A stretch of DNA of 64,000 bases from Amorphochlora amoebiformis (GCA_054601695.1 BAAHQB010000166.1:363540-427539); one strand, 5' to 3'. Counted from the stretch's first letter, positions 1-17,760 are shown. Numbers and translations are program-made. Notes: a model not told the origin generated them from the letters alone.

Positions 1-1771
<1,771 letters not shown>

Positions 1772-1775
1772 ATAG

Positions 1776-4173
<2,398 letters not shown>

Positions 4174-4184
4174 CGGCTAACTAG

Positions 4185-4402
4185 ACACATTCTCAAGATA
4201 TCCTATATCACAAATATAAATACTCACATATTAGATATTAATATCCTTCAGGATAAATTTAATTTCGCATCTTGAGAGGCCTTACCTAAATTTAGTCGAT
4301 GACATCACATATCACAATATATATATACTCACATATTGGATATTAATATGCCTCAGGATAAATTTAATTTCGCATCTTGAGAGGCCTTACCTAGTCGATG
4401 AC
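4185..4402. repeat. Two-copy tandem repeat of about 110 bp
   Basis: Copies at about 4190-4300 and 4305-4400 share cctcaggataaatttaattt and cgcatcttgagaggccttac. On the minus strand each copy begins with tag followed by gtaaggcctctc, a good donor site. A possible minus-strand exon end ([17 protein letters not shown], about 4403-4455) lies immediately upstream of the first donor. That exon is weakly supported. Confidence 0.7.
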
Positions 4403-4488
4403 AACTTTTATCTCTTTCCTTATCGAATCTTGAAGCCGTTTTATGACATGTATACAAGGTGATACATACATACAATATAAAATGTATA

Positions 4489-4532
<44 letters not shown>

Positions 4533-4577
4533 TGTATTATTTACTGCAACAGACATATATACATATACATGAATATA

Positions 4578-4614
<37 letters not shown>

Positions 4615-4643
4615 TGATATTTGTTATATATCTCTGTATACCA

Positions 4644-4721
<78 letters not shown>

Positions 4722-4855
4722 AATATATATAATACATATTTATATATTTATATACATATATAGATATATATATATAATATACATATTTGTATATTTATAT
4801 ATTTATATATTATATTTTTACATGTGTTCTAATTTAATCTCATATCACATTCATA

Positions 4856-4906
<51 letters not shown>

Positions 4907-4907
<1 letters not shown>

Positions 4908-4963
4908 TTCTACGACGGGGGTAGAAACGGTTTGGCGCACAAACTTACAAACCAGATCAAAAA

Positions 4964-4999
<36 letters not shown>

Positions 5000-5545
5000 A
5001 TATGTATATATGCATTCGTGTGTGTATACATGTGTGGGATATATGTGTAAACTCCCAAGGTAAATACCATCCTAAGTTCCTACGCTAACCCTAACCCTAA
5101 CCCTAACCCTAACCCTAACCCTAACCTGATACGAGAAACGCGAGAAGGTTTTTCGTAAATGTGTTCTAATACGCTATTGTCGTAGTTACAGCTTTTTCGT
5201 AAATGTGTTGTAATATGCTGTTTTGGTCGTAAATGTGTCGTAATATGCTGTTGTGGTCGTAAATGTGTCGTAATATGCTGTTGTGGTCGTAAATGTGTTG
5301 TAATATGCTGTTGTGGTCGTAAATGTGTCGTAATATGCTGTTGTGGTCGTAAATGTGTCGTAATATGCTGTTGTGGTCGTAAATGTGTCGTAATATGCTG
5401 TTGTGGTCGTAAATGTGTCGTAATATGCTGTTGTGGTACTTACATTACAGGTTAGGGCCTGTTCACTTTCTCCTCGACGAAGGTGTTGATCCAAATATGT
5501 TTATATTTTATTTATATATATATAACGCATGTGTATGTATATATA

Positions 5546-5591
<46 letters not shown>

Positions 5592-5593
5592 TT

Positions 5594-5626
<33 letters not shown>

Positions 5627-5675
5627 TGTTTGTGTAAATGTGTAACATATACATGTGTGTGTGTACGGTGGTGTA

Positions 5676-5733
<58 letters not shown>

Positions 5734-5805
5734 CGTGTGTGTGTGTGTGTGTGTGTTTAGGTGATTGTTTACAGGATCTATATCAAGTGTATACACATAT
5801 AGATG

Positions 5806-5885
<80 letters not shown>

Positions 5886-5892
5886 TATACAT

Positions 5893-5923
<31 letters not shown>

Positions 5924-6128
5924 TTCTTAACAAGGTATTTACATACAATATAGTTACATATAAAAGGTATTTACATACAATATAGTTACACATAAAAGGT
6001 TAGGGTTAGGGTTAGGGTTAGGGTTAGGGTTACGCACCAAAAATATACACATGTACACACACATTTATGCAGATTCATATGAACGTCATATATACATATA
6101 TATATATATATATGTATGTATATATATC

Positions 6129-6178
<50 letters not shown>

Positions 6179-6345
6179 CATATATAATATATATAATATT
6201 ATATACATATATATACATATATATACATATATATATATTATACATATAATTATACAAGCATATATGTATATATGTATACATGTACATATAATATAAGATG
6301 GATGCTTGAAATATAGATACATCAGTATATGTACATATAGATGAT

Positions 6346-6390
<45 letters not shown>

Positions 6391-6542
6391 ATATATAATA
6401 AAAATATTGTAAATATGTATATATATGTGTGTAGAATTGCGTGTAGAGTTTTTAAGTTTTTTCAAAATCGTCCGACGGTGCCAGACATATGACAACCAAA
6501 TCATCAAAGTCAGTCAGTTAAACATACAAAACACACAGACAA

Positions 6543-6604
<62 letters not shown>

Positions 6605-6609
6605 GTATG

Positions 6610-6641
<32 letters not shown>

Positions 6642-6685
6642 ATATATAGTATATTTGTATATATATATATACATATATTATATAT

Positions 6686-6731
<46 letters not shown>

Positions 6732-6841
6732 ATATATATATATATATATGTATATATATATTATATGTATATATATATATATATCAATGTAGATATCAAT
6801 ATATATATCAACATATATATATATATATCAATATATATATG

Positions 6842-6876
<35 letters not shown>

Positions 6877-7016
6877 TCAGATACAATTAATTCGTATTAC
6901 AGGTGGATGCGACCGCATTGTCGCTCGACTATGGCGCCCACTGCAGAGAAATCGATGGAAAGTTCTTGGAATTCCCGACCTTCTGTAAATGCAAGTTCGT
7001 GCACGCAAATCGTTGA
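4907..7016 (+). CDS. Unidentified multi-exon gene; one ankyrin-like segment
   Basis: Exons on the plus strand: 4907-4963 (reads [15 protein letters not shown]), 5451-5498 (reads [15 protein letters not shown]), 6435-6508 (reads [16 protein letters not shown], continues to IIK) and terminal 6903-7016 (begins [20 protein letters not shown], ends FVHANR-stop). The first join (phase 2 to 2) and the last (0 to 0) are consistent. The join from 5498 to 6435 is not, so an exon is missing there. [10 protein letters not shown] resembles the end of an ankyrin repeat (LLxxGADPN), which is inference from one short match. Its introns contain two telomere-repeat patches and a 30-bp minisatellite. The start codon was not found. 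Confidence 0.5.
5086..5127. repeat. Interstitial telomeric repeat (CCCTAA)n
   Basis: About six perfect CCCTAA units inside an intron of the 4907-7016 gene. Confidence 0.97.
5150..5437. repeat. 30-bp minisatellite
   Basis: Eight to nine units of a 30-bp motif (core gtaaatgtgtcgtaatatgc), degenerate at the left end, lying between a telomeric patch and exon 5451-5498. The Thr-Thr-Ala-Tyr-Tyr frame on the minus strand is a translation of the repeat. Confidence 0.95.
5999..6033. repeat. Interstitial telomeric repeat (TTAGGG)n
   Basis: Five TTAGGG units, opposite in orientation to the patch at 5086-5127. Preceded by two copies of a 34-bp word containing ggtatttacatacaatatag (about 5932-5998). Confidence 0.97.
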
Positions 7017-7086
7017 GAATCTAGCTAGGTAGCATAGATAATTCATCGGCTTTAGTGAGAGAATCATTTGATTTATTTATAGTCAT

Positions 7087-7120
<34 letters not shown>

Positions 7121-8280
7121 CAATGACTATGCTATGATACGTACATACACAGAAACTTAGCTGTACATTAACGGTAGCTAAGTGAAGTTGGAACATAATT
7201 ATTGACCCTAAAATTCTTCGAAATTACCTAGATTACTCTAGATTACTGGTATTTATTAGGTATTCGACATTAACATAATTAATTATCCTGAAAAGAGAGA
7301 CCTAGGAGACTCGTGAATATGACTAGTATAACATACTAGCATACTAGCATATGCATATATATCTAGTATATAGCCTAGAATCTAGATAGTTATTCTGAAA
7401 AGAGAGAGTCGATGTAGAATCCTGTAGTACACTATTACAGTCTAGACAGTACTGAGACGCGTTGTAAAAGTAAATCCAAGTATGGTGAGCTATATATGAC
7501 ATATATATATATAAAAATGTATATATTTGCATACACTGTCTATACATACATATATACTATTTATGCATTCATGTCGGCGCTCACCATACTTGGATTTACT
7601 TTTACATGTGCAACGAGACGTATCTGGCTGTAGCTACGCCACAACCTGTACATTGGTTCCAATACATCTAGACATGAGCTATAGATGAGCACATGTACTG
7701 CGGATTTCTAGTGGTACTCTAGTACTACTTGGCAGAGGAACCGTTACAGTTTAGCCTACTTAGCTCGATCCCAGCTACTAGAGCTAGTCAGAGACTACTA
7801 GACTCTAGATATCTCGAGACTAAGGACTAGAAGGACTGTGATCTAGGTGATAGTACTAGAGTATGCATGCGCGCGCGCATAGTCTAGGTACTGAGTTTGG
7901 CTAGCTTTATTTAGTCCATCTAGCAGATATTGTCCGATAAGTTCGATTTGACGACTGTACTTCCAGATAAATTTCTAAAATTTATAAATTTAATTTTGTG
8001 CAAATCTACAACCCTTAGCCTGCCTAGACGCTTGCTCTAGTAGCTAGAGATACATGTACTAGCTAGTCTCTGGAGTCTTGTGGCCAGGTGGTACATGAAA
8101 AGCATGAGTTTTAGATTCTTAGATATCTGATGTGACACGTGGCACAACAAAGCTTCTAATTCTGGTAATTGTTCCTAAACTTTCTAGACTTTAGAGCCTC
8201 GGTCTCAAGCAACTAGAGAAAGCTCTAAAAATTCTAGAATTCCGAAAAATATTTACTAGATATAACACAGAATGAATATG
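7017..8280. other. CTAG-rich non-coding spacer
   Basis: Complex, non-TA sequence with no exon chain, directly after a stop codon. It is full of CTAG palindromes and CTAGTACT-like words and includes a gcgcgcgcgc run near 7870. It shares identical words with the spacer at 36760-37736 (acagtctagacagta at 7437 and ggtactctagtact at 7713). Confidence 0.6.
7464..7605. repeat. Perfect 27-bp inverted repeat
   Basis: The arm at 7464-7490 (begins gtaaaagtaaatccaagtat) is the exact reverse complement of 7579-7605. The 88-bp loop contains (TA)n. It can form a long hairpin. Confidence 0.95.
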
Positions 8281-8329
8281 GATTTGCGTTATATATATAT
8301 ATATGTGTATACTTATATATATATATATA

Positions 8330-8408
<79 letters not shown>

Positions 8409-8473
8409 ATATACATGTATATGTAAATGAAATCTGCAATAATTTTGTACAGTCCTAAACGTGTGTCAGCGTC

Positions 8474-8559
<86 letters not shown>

Positions 8560-8568
<9 letters not shown>

Positions 8569-8687
8569 CATCCTCCTTGTAGTATGCGGGGTATGCACAG
8601 CATGCGTGTTGTGATAGACCTCTTCGGTTAGTGAAATCCAATTTGCATGTGATGCATTTAATGTGGTTAAAAGTTCGGGTAACGTTG
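8560..8687 (-). pseudogene. Possible zinc-finger-like coding fragment
   Basis: On the minus strand, after acceptor actcag, the frame reads HIKCITCKLDFTNRRGLSQH followed by ACCAYPAYYKED. CxxC, F, RGLxxH is the pattern of a C2H2 finger of the kind found at the start of some retrotransposon proteins, but the second histidine position is Tyr. No donor, stop or partner exon was found before (TA)n begins. It may be a relic or an isolated exon. Confidence 0.3.
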
Positions 8688-8705
8688 CTGAGTATACATA
8701 TGTAC

Positions 8706-8744
<39 letters not shown>

Positions 8745-9080
8745 GAAATCAGAGTCTTATGCACATGAACACACATATGTCTCTCTCTATACATATATAT
8801 ATATATATATGTATATGTATGTATATGTATGTATATATATATATATATAATATATAACATATATCATATATATATATATTATATATATATATATATACAT
8901 ATTTATATAATAAATATCCATACATTCGACAAAAAAACTACATCTTGTATCCACCAACGGAAAAAACAAAAACAAAAAAAAAATTGAAAAATCAAACGGC
9001 CCTAAAAATGTATTAAAAAAAAAAAAAATAAATTAGCTATGAACCGAGAAGGAAAAACATTTGTTTCCTTTCATTTACAC

Positions 9081-10131
9081 TCAGCTCATCTCCACCTTCT
9101 TGTCGATCTCTGTCCCTCCGTCACCCGCCACAACCTCGCCTAGCTTCTCCTCCTTTCCACCCTGAACCTCGCCAGTGGCATCACTCTTCTCCCGCACTAT
9201 TGCTCTCCCCTTAGGCATTCGAACCTGGGATCCCTGGATCTGAGGGAGAGACCGACTGCTCTCGCTGTTCTTGGGAAGCGACGCGGGCACTCTCCGAAAC
9301 GACTCAGTGGATTTCGAGCAGGACTGTCTGCCCACGTTCAGTTGGTGTTCCTCGCTTGTCCTCCTGAAAGTCAACTCCTTGGTCAACGGGGGTAGCTTCC
9401 TCATGGATGAGGGCTTCCTCAGAGGGATTCTGGCGAGCGCGCTCCCGGACGTTGATGCGACGCCCTGGGGGAAAGTCTTCCGCGTGGTCGTAGCGGGGGA
9501 GGCCTCGGCGTCGTGGATGATGGGTGTATTCGAGCCGTTTTCCGGGTGAACGGAGCGGGATGTGTTGTTGCCGACGGCATCTGATTTTTTTTTTTTTTTT
9601 GATTGTTGGGTATTATCTACACGTGTGCTGTATCTGGCTCATGTGTGTTGGTCCTATGATTGCGAAATATTCTCTCCCCCAACTCTCTCTCTCTCACGCT
9701 TTTTTTTCCCACAAAAATTATCGAAATACAATTCTGCCAGCCCGCATACACCCAAGATCACGAAATAGACTCACTTCCCGTTGGCTTCGAGTTGGCGGAC
9801 TGGAGGCTGAAACGCCTCGATGGCTGCATCCTGTGCGCGTTAAGGTCCGCCCGTTTCCGCCCATTTACGAGCATGACACTTCCGCGGCGAGTATTTTGGT
9901 CGACCCTGGCTGGGGACTTCTCTTGCAAGTCTTGGCTTCTGCAGCGATGGGTCTTGCCTTCTAGAATTAGGCTGAGGCTCAGGCTTTCAGGGTGTTGGGT
10001 TAGGTTTAGGGTTAGGGTGGGGTTTGGGTTAGGTTTAGGGTTAGGGTAGGGGTTAGAGGTTAAGAGCTAGCGTGATAGATGTGTCGTGTGGAGATGTAAG
10101 TGGGTAAATGTGGGAGAGACTAATGACCTGT

Positions 10132-10168
<37 letters not shown>

Positions 10169-10212
10169 CATTCTATACTTATGGCACACAAAACACACAC
10201 TCCATGCAAACT

Positions 10213-10244
<32 letters not shown>

Positions 10245-10435
10245 CACATATCTATCTTCACCTTCTATTCGAACTCCGTGAAGCCTGGAGGTTGGGCTGG
10301 ACCGCCGTTGGCGACGAGCAGGAAGGGAGAGTCCGCTGACTGAGCGGCCAGGTGTAGTCGTGGTAAATCTGCTGGCAGTGGGACAATCAGAGCCTAAGGA
10401 CGATATTTCGGAGGGTTAGGGTTAAGTTTGTCAGG

Positions 10436-10485
<50 letters not shown>

Positions 10486-10606
10486 TATATGCATATGCAG
10501 ATGAATGGATTTGTATATTAACGATTATGTGCGTGTATTTTGTTTTTTACATGCATGTATGTATAGGTTCGTATATAAATGTATGATATATTATATGTAT
10601 AAATAT

Positions 10607-10648
<42 letters not shown>

Positions 10649-10700
10649 TTATATATAATTATCTATGTATATACGTGTGTACAAAATTTGATATGTAAAG

Positions 10701-10744
<44 letters not shown>

Positions 10745-10889
10745 TACAAACATGTACGTATATACGTACATGTATACATATATAGATAACGCTCATATAT
10801 ACATACATACATGTATATAAATACATATTTATATGCATATACATATATTATCGATATACACACACATAATATATATATATATATATATC

Positions 10890-10938
<49 letters not shown>

Positions 10939-11003
10939 TCGTACCAAATGCAGTTGAAACCTGACCGCGTTGGCCCGCCCGCCCACTGGTAGAAATCGAT
11001 TGT
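9081..11003 (-). CDS. Ser/Thr/Arg-rich, probably disordered protein (3' exons)
   Basis: Product not recognised. Five minus-strand exons join in phase: 10945-11003 ([18 protein letters not shown]), 10262-10393 ([20 protein letters not shown] onward), 9869-9938 ([20 protein letters not shown]), 9775-9830 ([18 protein letters not shown], donor gtgagt) and terminal 9081-9580, ending DKKVEMS-stop. Phases are 1-1, 1-1, 2-2, 1-1. The intron at 9831-9868 is only 38 nt. The protein is low complexity, basic and rich in Ser, Thr, Pro and Gly, as in a disordered tail; no domain is visible. The 5' end lies upstream, perhaps beyond the purine tract at 11440-12050. GC content is higher than the surroundings. 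Plus-strand frames here are open too, but their exons do not chain. Confidence 0.5.
9985..10060. repeat. Degenerate telomeric repeat
   Basis: About ten TTAGGG-like units with variants such as TTTAGGG and TTTGGG, in a minus-gene intron. Confidence 0.85.
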
Positions 11004-11180
11004 CTAATCATCCATATTAATCTCTCAACGAAATACTTGAAAGGAGAGAGGAACATAAAGAAAGAGATCTCCGATATATATATATATATATAAATATATA
11101 TATATATATTTATATATATATATAGAGAGAGAGAGAATCCAGCCGAAAATATCTTGCTACTCACTCATACACTGAAATGG

Positions 11181-11219
<39 letters not shown>

Positions 11220-11439
11220 CGCAAAATCCCCGTATGCTAACCCGAAAAGGGTTGAGAGAGGACAAAAAGAGAGGGGTGGATAGGATTTGACTGATATACT
11301 TGAATTACTTAATATGCTAACATAAGAGCGAGAGCAAGAAAAAAGAGACGAAGAGGGATTGGCAATTTTGCCTAAAATTCTCCAAACCTTTCTCGATAGG
11401 TTAACACGAAACCGAAAATAAAAAGAGAGAGATAGAGGC

Positions 11440-12050
11440 TTAGGTGGGAAGAGCCTAAAATAAACGAACACGAAGGCGAAGAGAAGAGAAAAGAGAGAGA
11501 AAGACATGGAGAGAGCAGAGAGAAGAAATGGAGAGAGAGGAAGAGATGGAGAGAGATAGAGAGAAAGAAATGGAGATAGAGAGAGTGAGAAAGAGATAGA
11601 GAGAGCTAGAGAGAGAAAGAAATTTAGATAGAGGGAGAGAAAGAGATAGAGAGAGCTAGAGAGAAAGAGAAAAAGAGAGAGAGAGAGAAAGAGATGGAGA
11701 GAGCTAGAGAGAAAAAAAAAAGAAATGAAGATAGAGAGAGGGAAAGAGATTGAGAGAGATAGAGAGAGAGAAAGAGATGGAGAAAGATAGAGAGAAAGAG
11801 ATGGAGAAAGATAGAGAGAGAGAAAGAGAGGGAGAGAGATAGATAGATAGATAGATAGAGAGAGAGGCATGGAGAGAGACAGAGAGAGAGTGAAAGAGAT
11901 AGAGAAAGACACAGAGAGAGAAAGAGATCGAGAAGAGATGCATAGAGAGAAAGAGATGGAGAAAGATAGAGAGAGATGGAGAGAGAGAGAGAAAGAGAGA
12001 GAGAGAAAGAGAGAGATAAAGAGATGGAGAGAGTTATAGAGAGAAGGATA
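11440..12050. repeat. GA-rich tract
   Basis: About 600 bp of (GA)n with AAAGAGAT-type variants. It is a polypyrimidine tract on the minus strand, where the flanking genes are read. The 282-residue Ser-Leu frame across it is an artefact. Confidence 0.9.
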
Positions 12051-12059
12051 TATATAGAG

Positions 12060-12093
12060 CTTCATTCAATGTAGAAACTCGAAAGTAAATATG

Positions 12094-12163
<70 letters not shown>

Positions 12164-12324
12164 AATGTACATATATAAATGTACACATATACACACGTAT
12201 ATATATATATATACATACATACATACATATATACATACATATATACATACATATATACACACACATATATATATATATACACAGTAAAATATATAAATAT
12301 ACATTTTCAAATATTTACACATGT

Positions 12325-12386
<62 letters not shown>

Positions 12387-12397
12387 ATACATTTGTG

Positions 12398-12442
<45 letters not shown>

Positions 12443-12443
12443 T

Positions 12444-12476
<33 letters not shown>

Positions 12477-12848
12477 GTATACAAATGTGGGAAATGTATG
12501 GGTATTAGGGGATTTATCTTGATATCCCAAAAATGGTCTGGTAGATTGGGGCCTGGTATATGTCGCTTAAGAAAATATATACAACTGTCGCTTGTCGGGA
12601 CTAATCCTATGATGACTTAATTGTCGGAGGAATCTCAATTCAGATAGATACCTACAAGCGACGGGTGGGGTGGGATGCCGTTTAAAAAAAAAAAAAAAAA
12701 GAATTGATATGATGAACGGTATCTATCACTTGCTTGCCTCACTAGTGTTTGGACTTGTTCAATATTTGATCACTCCTTTCGCTGAGGTAAGTGGGAATAT
12801 GGAATACGCGGCAAACGTATTTCATTCAAATTTGTATATGAGTATAAT
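12060..12848. other. Intergenic: (TA)n, then a short complex island
   Basis: (TA)n/(CA)n to 12485, then complex sequence including an (A)17 run at 12684-12700. A plus-strand frame at 12709-12786 starts with ATG and ends at a perfect gtaagt donor; see rejected items. Confidence 0.6.
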
Positions 12849-13016
12849 TCAATCTTTGGGCAATTTCTGCCTTAGTTGATATTGAAACTCAGCAAAGTGA
12901 ATCAAATTCTTGGCAGTAAGTAAATTCCCTTCTGTCTTGATTGATACCACAACTCTGATCAAAGAGTAGGTTACCACCACCATATATGTATATATAAATA
13001 TATATATATATATATG

Positions 13017-13060
<44 letters not shown>

Positions 13061-13177
13061 GTACATATATTATATATTTATACATAGATACCCCACAGAA
13101 GAGAGAAAGAAAATGACAAGCGAGAGGTGAAAAAAAGAAAAAAAATAATAATTCAGGTCAATAAAAAAAACCCATAT

Positions 13178-13249
<72 letters not shown>

Positions 13250-13382
13250 TCAGGTCAATAGTCCTCGAGCTCTCTCTCTCCGGGTCGATGAATGCTTGTT
13301 CGACTATATACCTTGCTACTTCCATTTCCGCGGATCTCTTACCATCTTTCGTCCCCTCTGCTCTCACCGGACTTAACCTTCC
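12849..13382 (-). CDS. Unidentified gene, last two exons
   Basis: Minus strand: exon 13312-13382 (acceptor aagcag; reads GRLSPVRAEGTKDGKRSAEM onward; donor gtatat) joins in phase 2 to terminal exon 12849-12954 (acceptor gatcag; reads VVVSIKTEGNLLTAKNLIHF onward, ends QKLPKD-stop). The charged, mixed composition and length without stops favour real coding. No domain is recognised. Earlier exons should lie to the right, in the TA-dominated 13400-15900 region, but none could be joined. A plus-strand alternative over the same DNA is listed as rejected. Confidence 0.45.
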
Positions 13383-13409
13383 CTGCTTGTAGTTACACAC
13401 ATATATATA

Positions 13410-13483
<74 letters not shown>

Positions 13484-13625
13484 GTCATACCTGGGTTACC
13501 GACGCTCTAGGATATATGGATGCTTTTGGACGACGACGGAAGATCTATATATATAGATTTTTTTTATTTATTTTATATACAAATATATATATATATATAA
13601 TTATATATATATATGTATATATATG

Positions 13626-13675
<50 letters not shown>

Positions 13676-13772
13676 ATTATATTATATATATATATATATT
13701 ATATATATATATATATATATTACATATGTATATATATATATTCTATATTATATATTATATGCATATTATATA

Positions 13773-13856
<84 letters not shown>

Positions 13857-13895
13857 ATAATATGTAAATAAACATGTGCATTTATACGACATACA

Positions 13896-13947
<52 letters not shown>

Positions 13948-14012
13948 GATATATAGATATATATATGTATATAGCTACTATACATATATATATCTACATA
14001 TTTTTAAATATG

Positions 14013-14051
<39 letters not shown>

Positions 14052-14356
14052 CATATAACTACACGCCTTATATACCTCCATGCATCAACATATTCTATAG
14101 AACGTATATTTGCAACATACACATTTACACATATACAAACATATATACAAATTTAAACATACGTATACATAAATACATATATACATATATATCTACATAT
14201 ATGTATATATATATATATATATATATACATATCATAAACCGAACCATGGCTTCGCAACAATGGGAACCCTCCAGAGCTGCTTCTCGAGCGACCTTATTAT
14301 CATGTGACTCAGGATAATGGAAATGAAGTGTAGTTCTTGCTTTCTTCGCCTCCTAC

Positions 14357-14560
14357 GGTTTCAATTCGGTTTCAATTCGGTTTCGATTCGGTTTCGATTC
14401 GGTTTCGATTCGGTTTCAATTCGGTTTCGATTCGGTTTCGATTCGATTTCAATTTGGTTTCGATTCGGTTTCAGCTCGCTCAGTCTTATGAGTGGCTAGC
14501 AGCCGTTGGTAGGGATTCGGGTTGAGAGTGGGGTTAGGGTTTGGGTTAGATATCTGGTAA
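14357..14560. repeat. 12-bp minisatellite followed by degenerate telomeric repeat
   Basis: About ten units of ggtttcgattc with caattc variants (14357-14472), then ttagggtttgggttag-type sequence at 14520-14560. Confidence 0.9.
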
Positions 14561-14653
14561 CGGGTTTGGGATTTGATCTTGGGTTACTCTTGGGGGTGTT
14601 TTAGGCGAATTTGTGTAGGTAGGGATAGTTATGTAGGAAGATATTTTTTAATG

Positions 14654-14687
<34 letters not shown>

Positions 14688-14806
14688 TGCATAAATATAT
14701 CTAGAGTGTATATATGTATTGTTACTATTTGTTATTCTTAGTATTGTTATTACAGCAATATTATTAAAAATAGATAATGCTATTCATAATGATGAATAAG
14801 ATAGTG

Positions 14807-14872
<66 letters not shown>

Positions 14873-15122
14873 GTATATGTATATATACCTCTGGAGTTTT
14901 GGCGTATTTTACTCGTTGGTGTAAAATAGATTCATAAGTAGTAATGCCCTGAGATTACATATATATATATATATGTATGTATGTATTAATATATATATAT
15001 ATGTATATGTATATTTGTATATGTATGTATATATATATATATATATGTTCGTATATAGTCATTATGATAGAGGAGTATAAAAAGTATAATTTCTACGTTC
15101 ACCACAGAGCATACACACACAG

Positions 15123-15157
<35 letters not shown>

Positions 15158-15169
15158 CATATTGTGGAG

Positions 15170-15720
15170 GCCCCTTCATAAGACAGTTCTGTATGAAAAA
15201 TATTTGATATATCGGCATGTAAACTGTAAATATCACCCAAGACGGTTTTGTATGAAAAATATTTAATATATCGGCATGTAAACTGTAAATATCACCTAAG
15301 ACGGTTTCGCATGAAAAATATTTAATACATCGGCATGTAAACTGTAAACATTACCTCATGAGAAAATACAGTGTACGAATAACCATAGTATGAAAAAGAC
15401 AGTGTAAGAACAATCATAGTAAGAAAAATGTATAATATGTCGGCATGTATAATGTGAAATTTCACGAAATTTCACCTCAAAAGACAGTGTAAGAATAATT
15501 AAAGTAAGAAAAATGTATAATATGTCGGCATGTAAAGTGTGAAATGTCACCTCAAAAGACAGTGTAAGAATAATTATAGTAAGAAAAATGTATAATATGT
15601 CGGCATGTATAGTGTGAAATGTCACGTCAAAAGACAGTGTAAGAATGATCACAGTAAGAAAAATGTATAATATGTCGGCATATAAAGCGTATATATAACC
15701 TATAAAGATAAGATACTGTA
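15170..15720. repeat. Compound minisatellite, 63-bp and 75-bp units
   Basis: Three 63-bp units (15175-15355) followed by about four units of near 75 bp (15375-15690). Both share a ...atatgtcggcatgtaaa... core. It lies just past the stop of the DHHC gene. Confidence 0.9.
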
Positions 15721-15909
15721 AGAATAACCAAAAATATATAAATACATACAAATATATCGCCCTATATGTGGTAAGTATGAATATCCTCATGAGATACGCC
15801 GATAATTTTAAAACCAAAACCATGAACAATTAAGCGGCATGCATGTGTTACGCCGATATTTTAAAAAAAAATATGAATAATTAAGCGGCAAGTATGTGTG
15901 AATGTTACC

Positions 15910-16024
15910 TTATGCGCTAGGAGAGTGTGGAAGCGAAGGAGGTTGATTATCAGTAGGGTTAATATTGCTGAAAGGCTGCCTTGGCCCAATAGTATACCCT
16001 TTAACACTAGTTATATATATATAC

Positions 16025-16079
<55 letters not shown>

Positions 16080-16093
16080 AGGGTTAGTATTGC

Positions 16094-16143
<50 letters not shown>

Positions 16144-16216
16144 TTATCTATTTATCAATATATATGTATAATACATACATCTACAAAAATACATATATGA
16201 TATGTACATATATATA

Positions 16217-16262
<46 letters not shown>

Positions 16263-16308
16263 AACATACATATATACATATAATACATACATACATACAC
16301 ACACACAT

Positions 16309-16376
<68 letters not shown>

Positions 16377-16487
16377 GTATATATATATATATATGTATAT
16401 TTGTAAACATCTCATATGTAGTAGAACTTCGCATGAGACAATATATATATATATATATATATAACATTATATATAAAATATGATAAC

Positions 16488-16582
<95 letters not shown>

Positions 16583-16650
16583 ACATGAATAATATATATA
16601 TATATATGTATAAATATATACATGTATTATTTACTCATATATGCATATAT

Positions 16651-16705
<55 letters not shown>

Positions 16706-17724
16706 CACGTAACAATCCTATTTTACACACTCATCCCTATGAACACCATTGCATAAAAGTACATACATATGCACACACTTAAAGCTAATATCACTATATA
16801 TCCAGCGAAATTCGCATGTCACATGGATTGTCTACATATGCAAATACTACATACACACATATGTATAATAAGCGAATTATTACTGTTAAAATCGCATGTG
16901 TCGTAGAAATATTTGCATAGCGTGCGGGGACTCTGCACACAAATATGGGTCACCACTGCAACTTACATCGAGCGTTATAAGAAAGAGAGAGAGAGAGATT
17001 AGGATATGAGAGAGAGAGAGCGAGATTAGGATATGAGAGAGAGATTAGAGAGGGTTGGATAAGAGAGATTAAGATATGAGAGAGAGATTAGAGCGTAGGA
17101 TAAGAGAGTTAGGATATGAGAGAGAGATTAGAGAGGGTTGGATAAAAGAGAGAAATATTAAGATACGAGAGAGGGATAACGATAGGGAAGAAGGATAGAG
17201 TAGAGTAGAGAGAGAGAGAGAGATTGAGAAAGGAGAGAGAGATTAGGATGCGAGAGAGAGAGAGAGAGAGATAGAGATTAGGATATACGAGAGAGAGAAA
17301 GAGATAATGAGAGAGAGAGCGAGATAATGCTAGAGGGAGAGAGAGAAATGAAAGAGAGAGAGGGGTGAAATATGGGGAGAGAAATAGAGTGTAAGAGATG
17401 TATAGATTAGATATAGTTGGGAGGTGTGGATAAAAGAGAGAGAGAGAAAGATAAGAGATAAAGAGAGAGGGAGAGAGAAAGATTAGAGATTAAGAGAGAG
17501 AGAGAGAGAGGGAGAGAGGAGAGAGAGAGGGAGAGAGAGAGAGGGAGAAAGAGAGAGGGGATGAGATTTGAGATTGAACGCTAAATATTTAAGATCTACT
17601 GCAAAAAATTAGAGATTATTAAGCGACGAAAGAGAGATTCGAGAAAGAGAGAGAGAGAGGATGCTGACAGGGAGAGAGAGCGAGATAGTCAGAGAGATAA
17701 GCCTGGTAGGATATACAGAGAATT

Positions 17725-17760
<36 letters not shown>

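Noticed and set aside
5186-5494. 102-codon Thr-Ala-Tyr-Tyr repeat protein
   Set aside because: Translation of the 30-bp minisatellite; the period happens to be a multiple of three.
9271-9549. Plus-strand 92-codon frame in the GC-rich island
   Set aside because: The minus-strand reading chains in phase with four other exons; this frame has no partners.
11217-12065. 282-codon Ser-Leu frame on the minus strand, and similar Ser/Leu/Phe frames at 2575-2928 and 56190-56750
   Set aside because: Translation of GA/CT or T/C low-complexity DNA.
12709-13556. Plus-strand chain 12709-12786, 12893-12915, 13254-13388, 13511-13556 giving a 93-residue hydrophobic protein with two gtaagt donors
   Set aside because: Phases do agree, but it needs a 23-nt exon and the same DNA carries a charged, longer minus-strand chain ending QKLPKD-stop. 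A close call that cDNA would settle. A second copy of the ttcaggtcaata acceptor word at 13150 would be an echo if the plus model were true.
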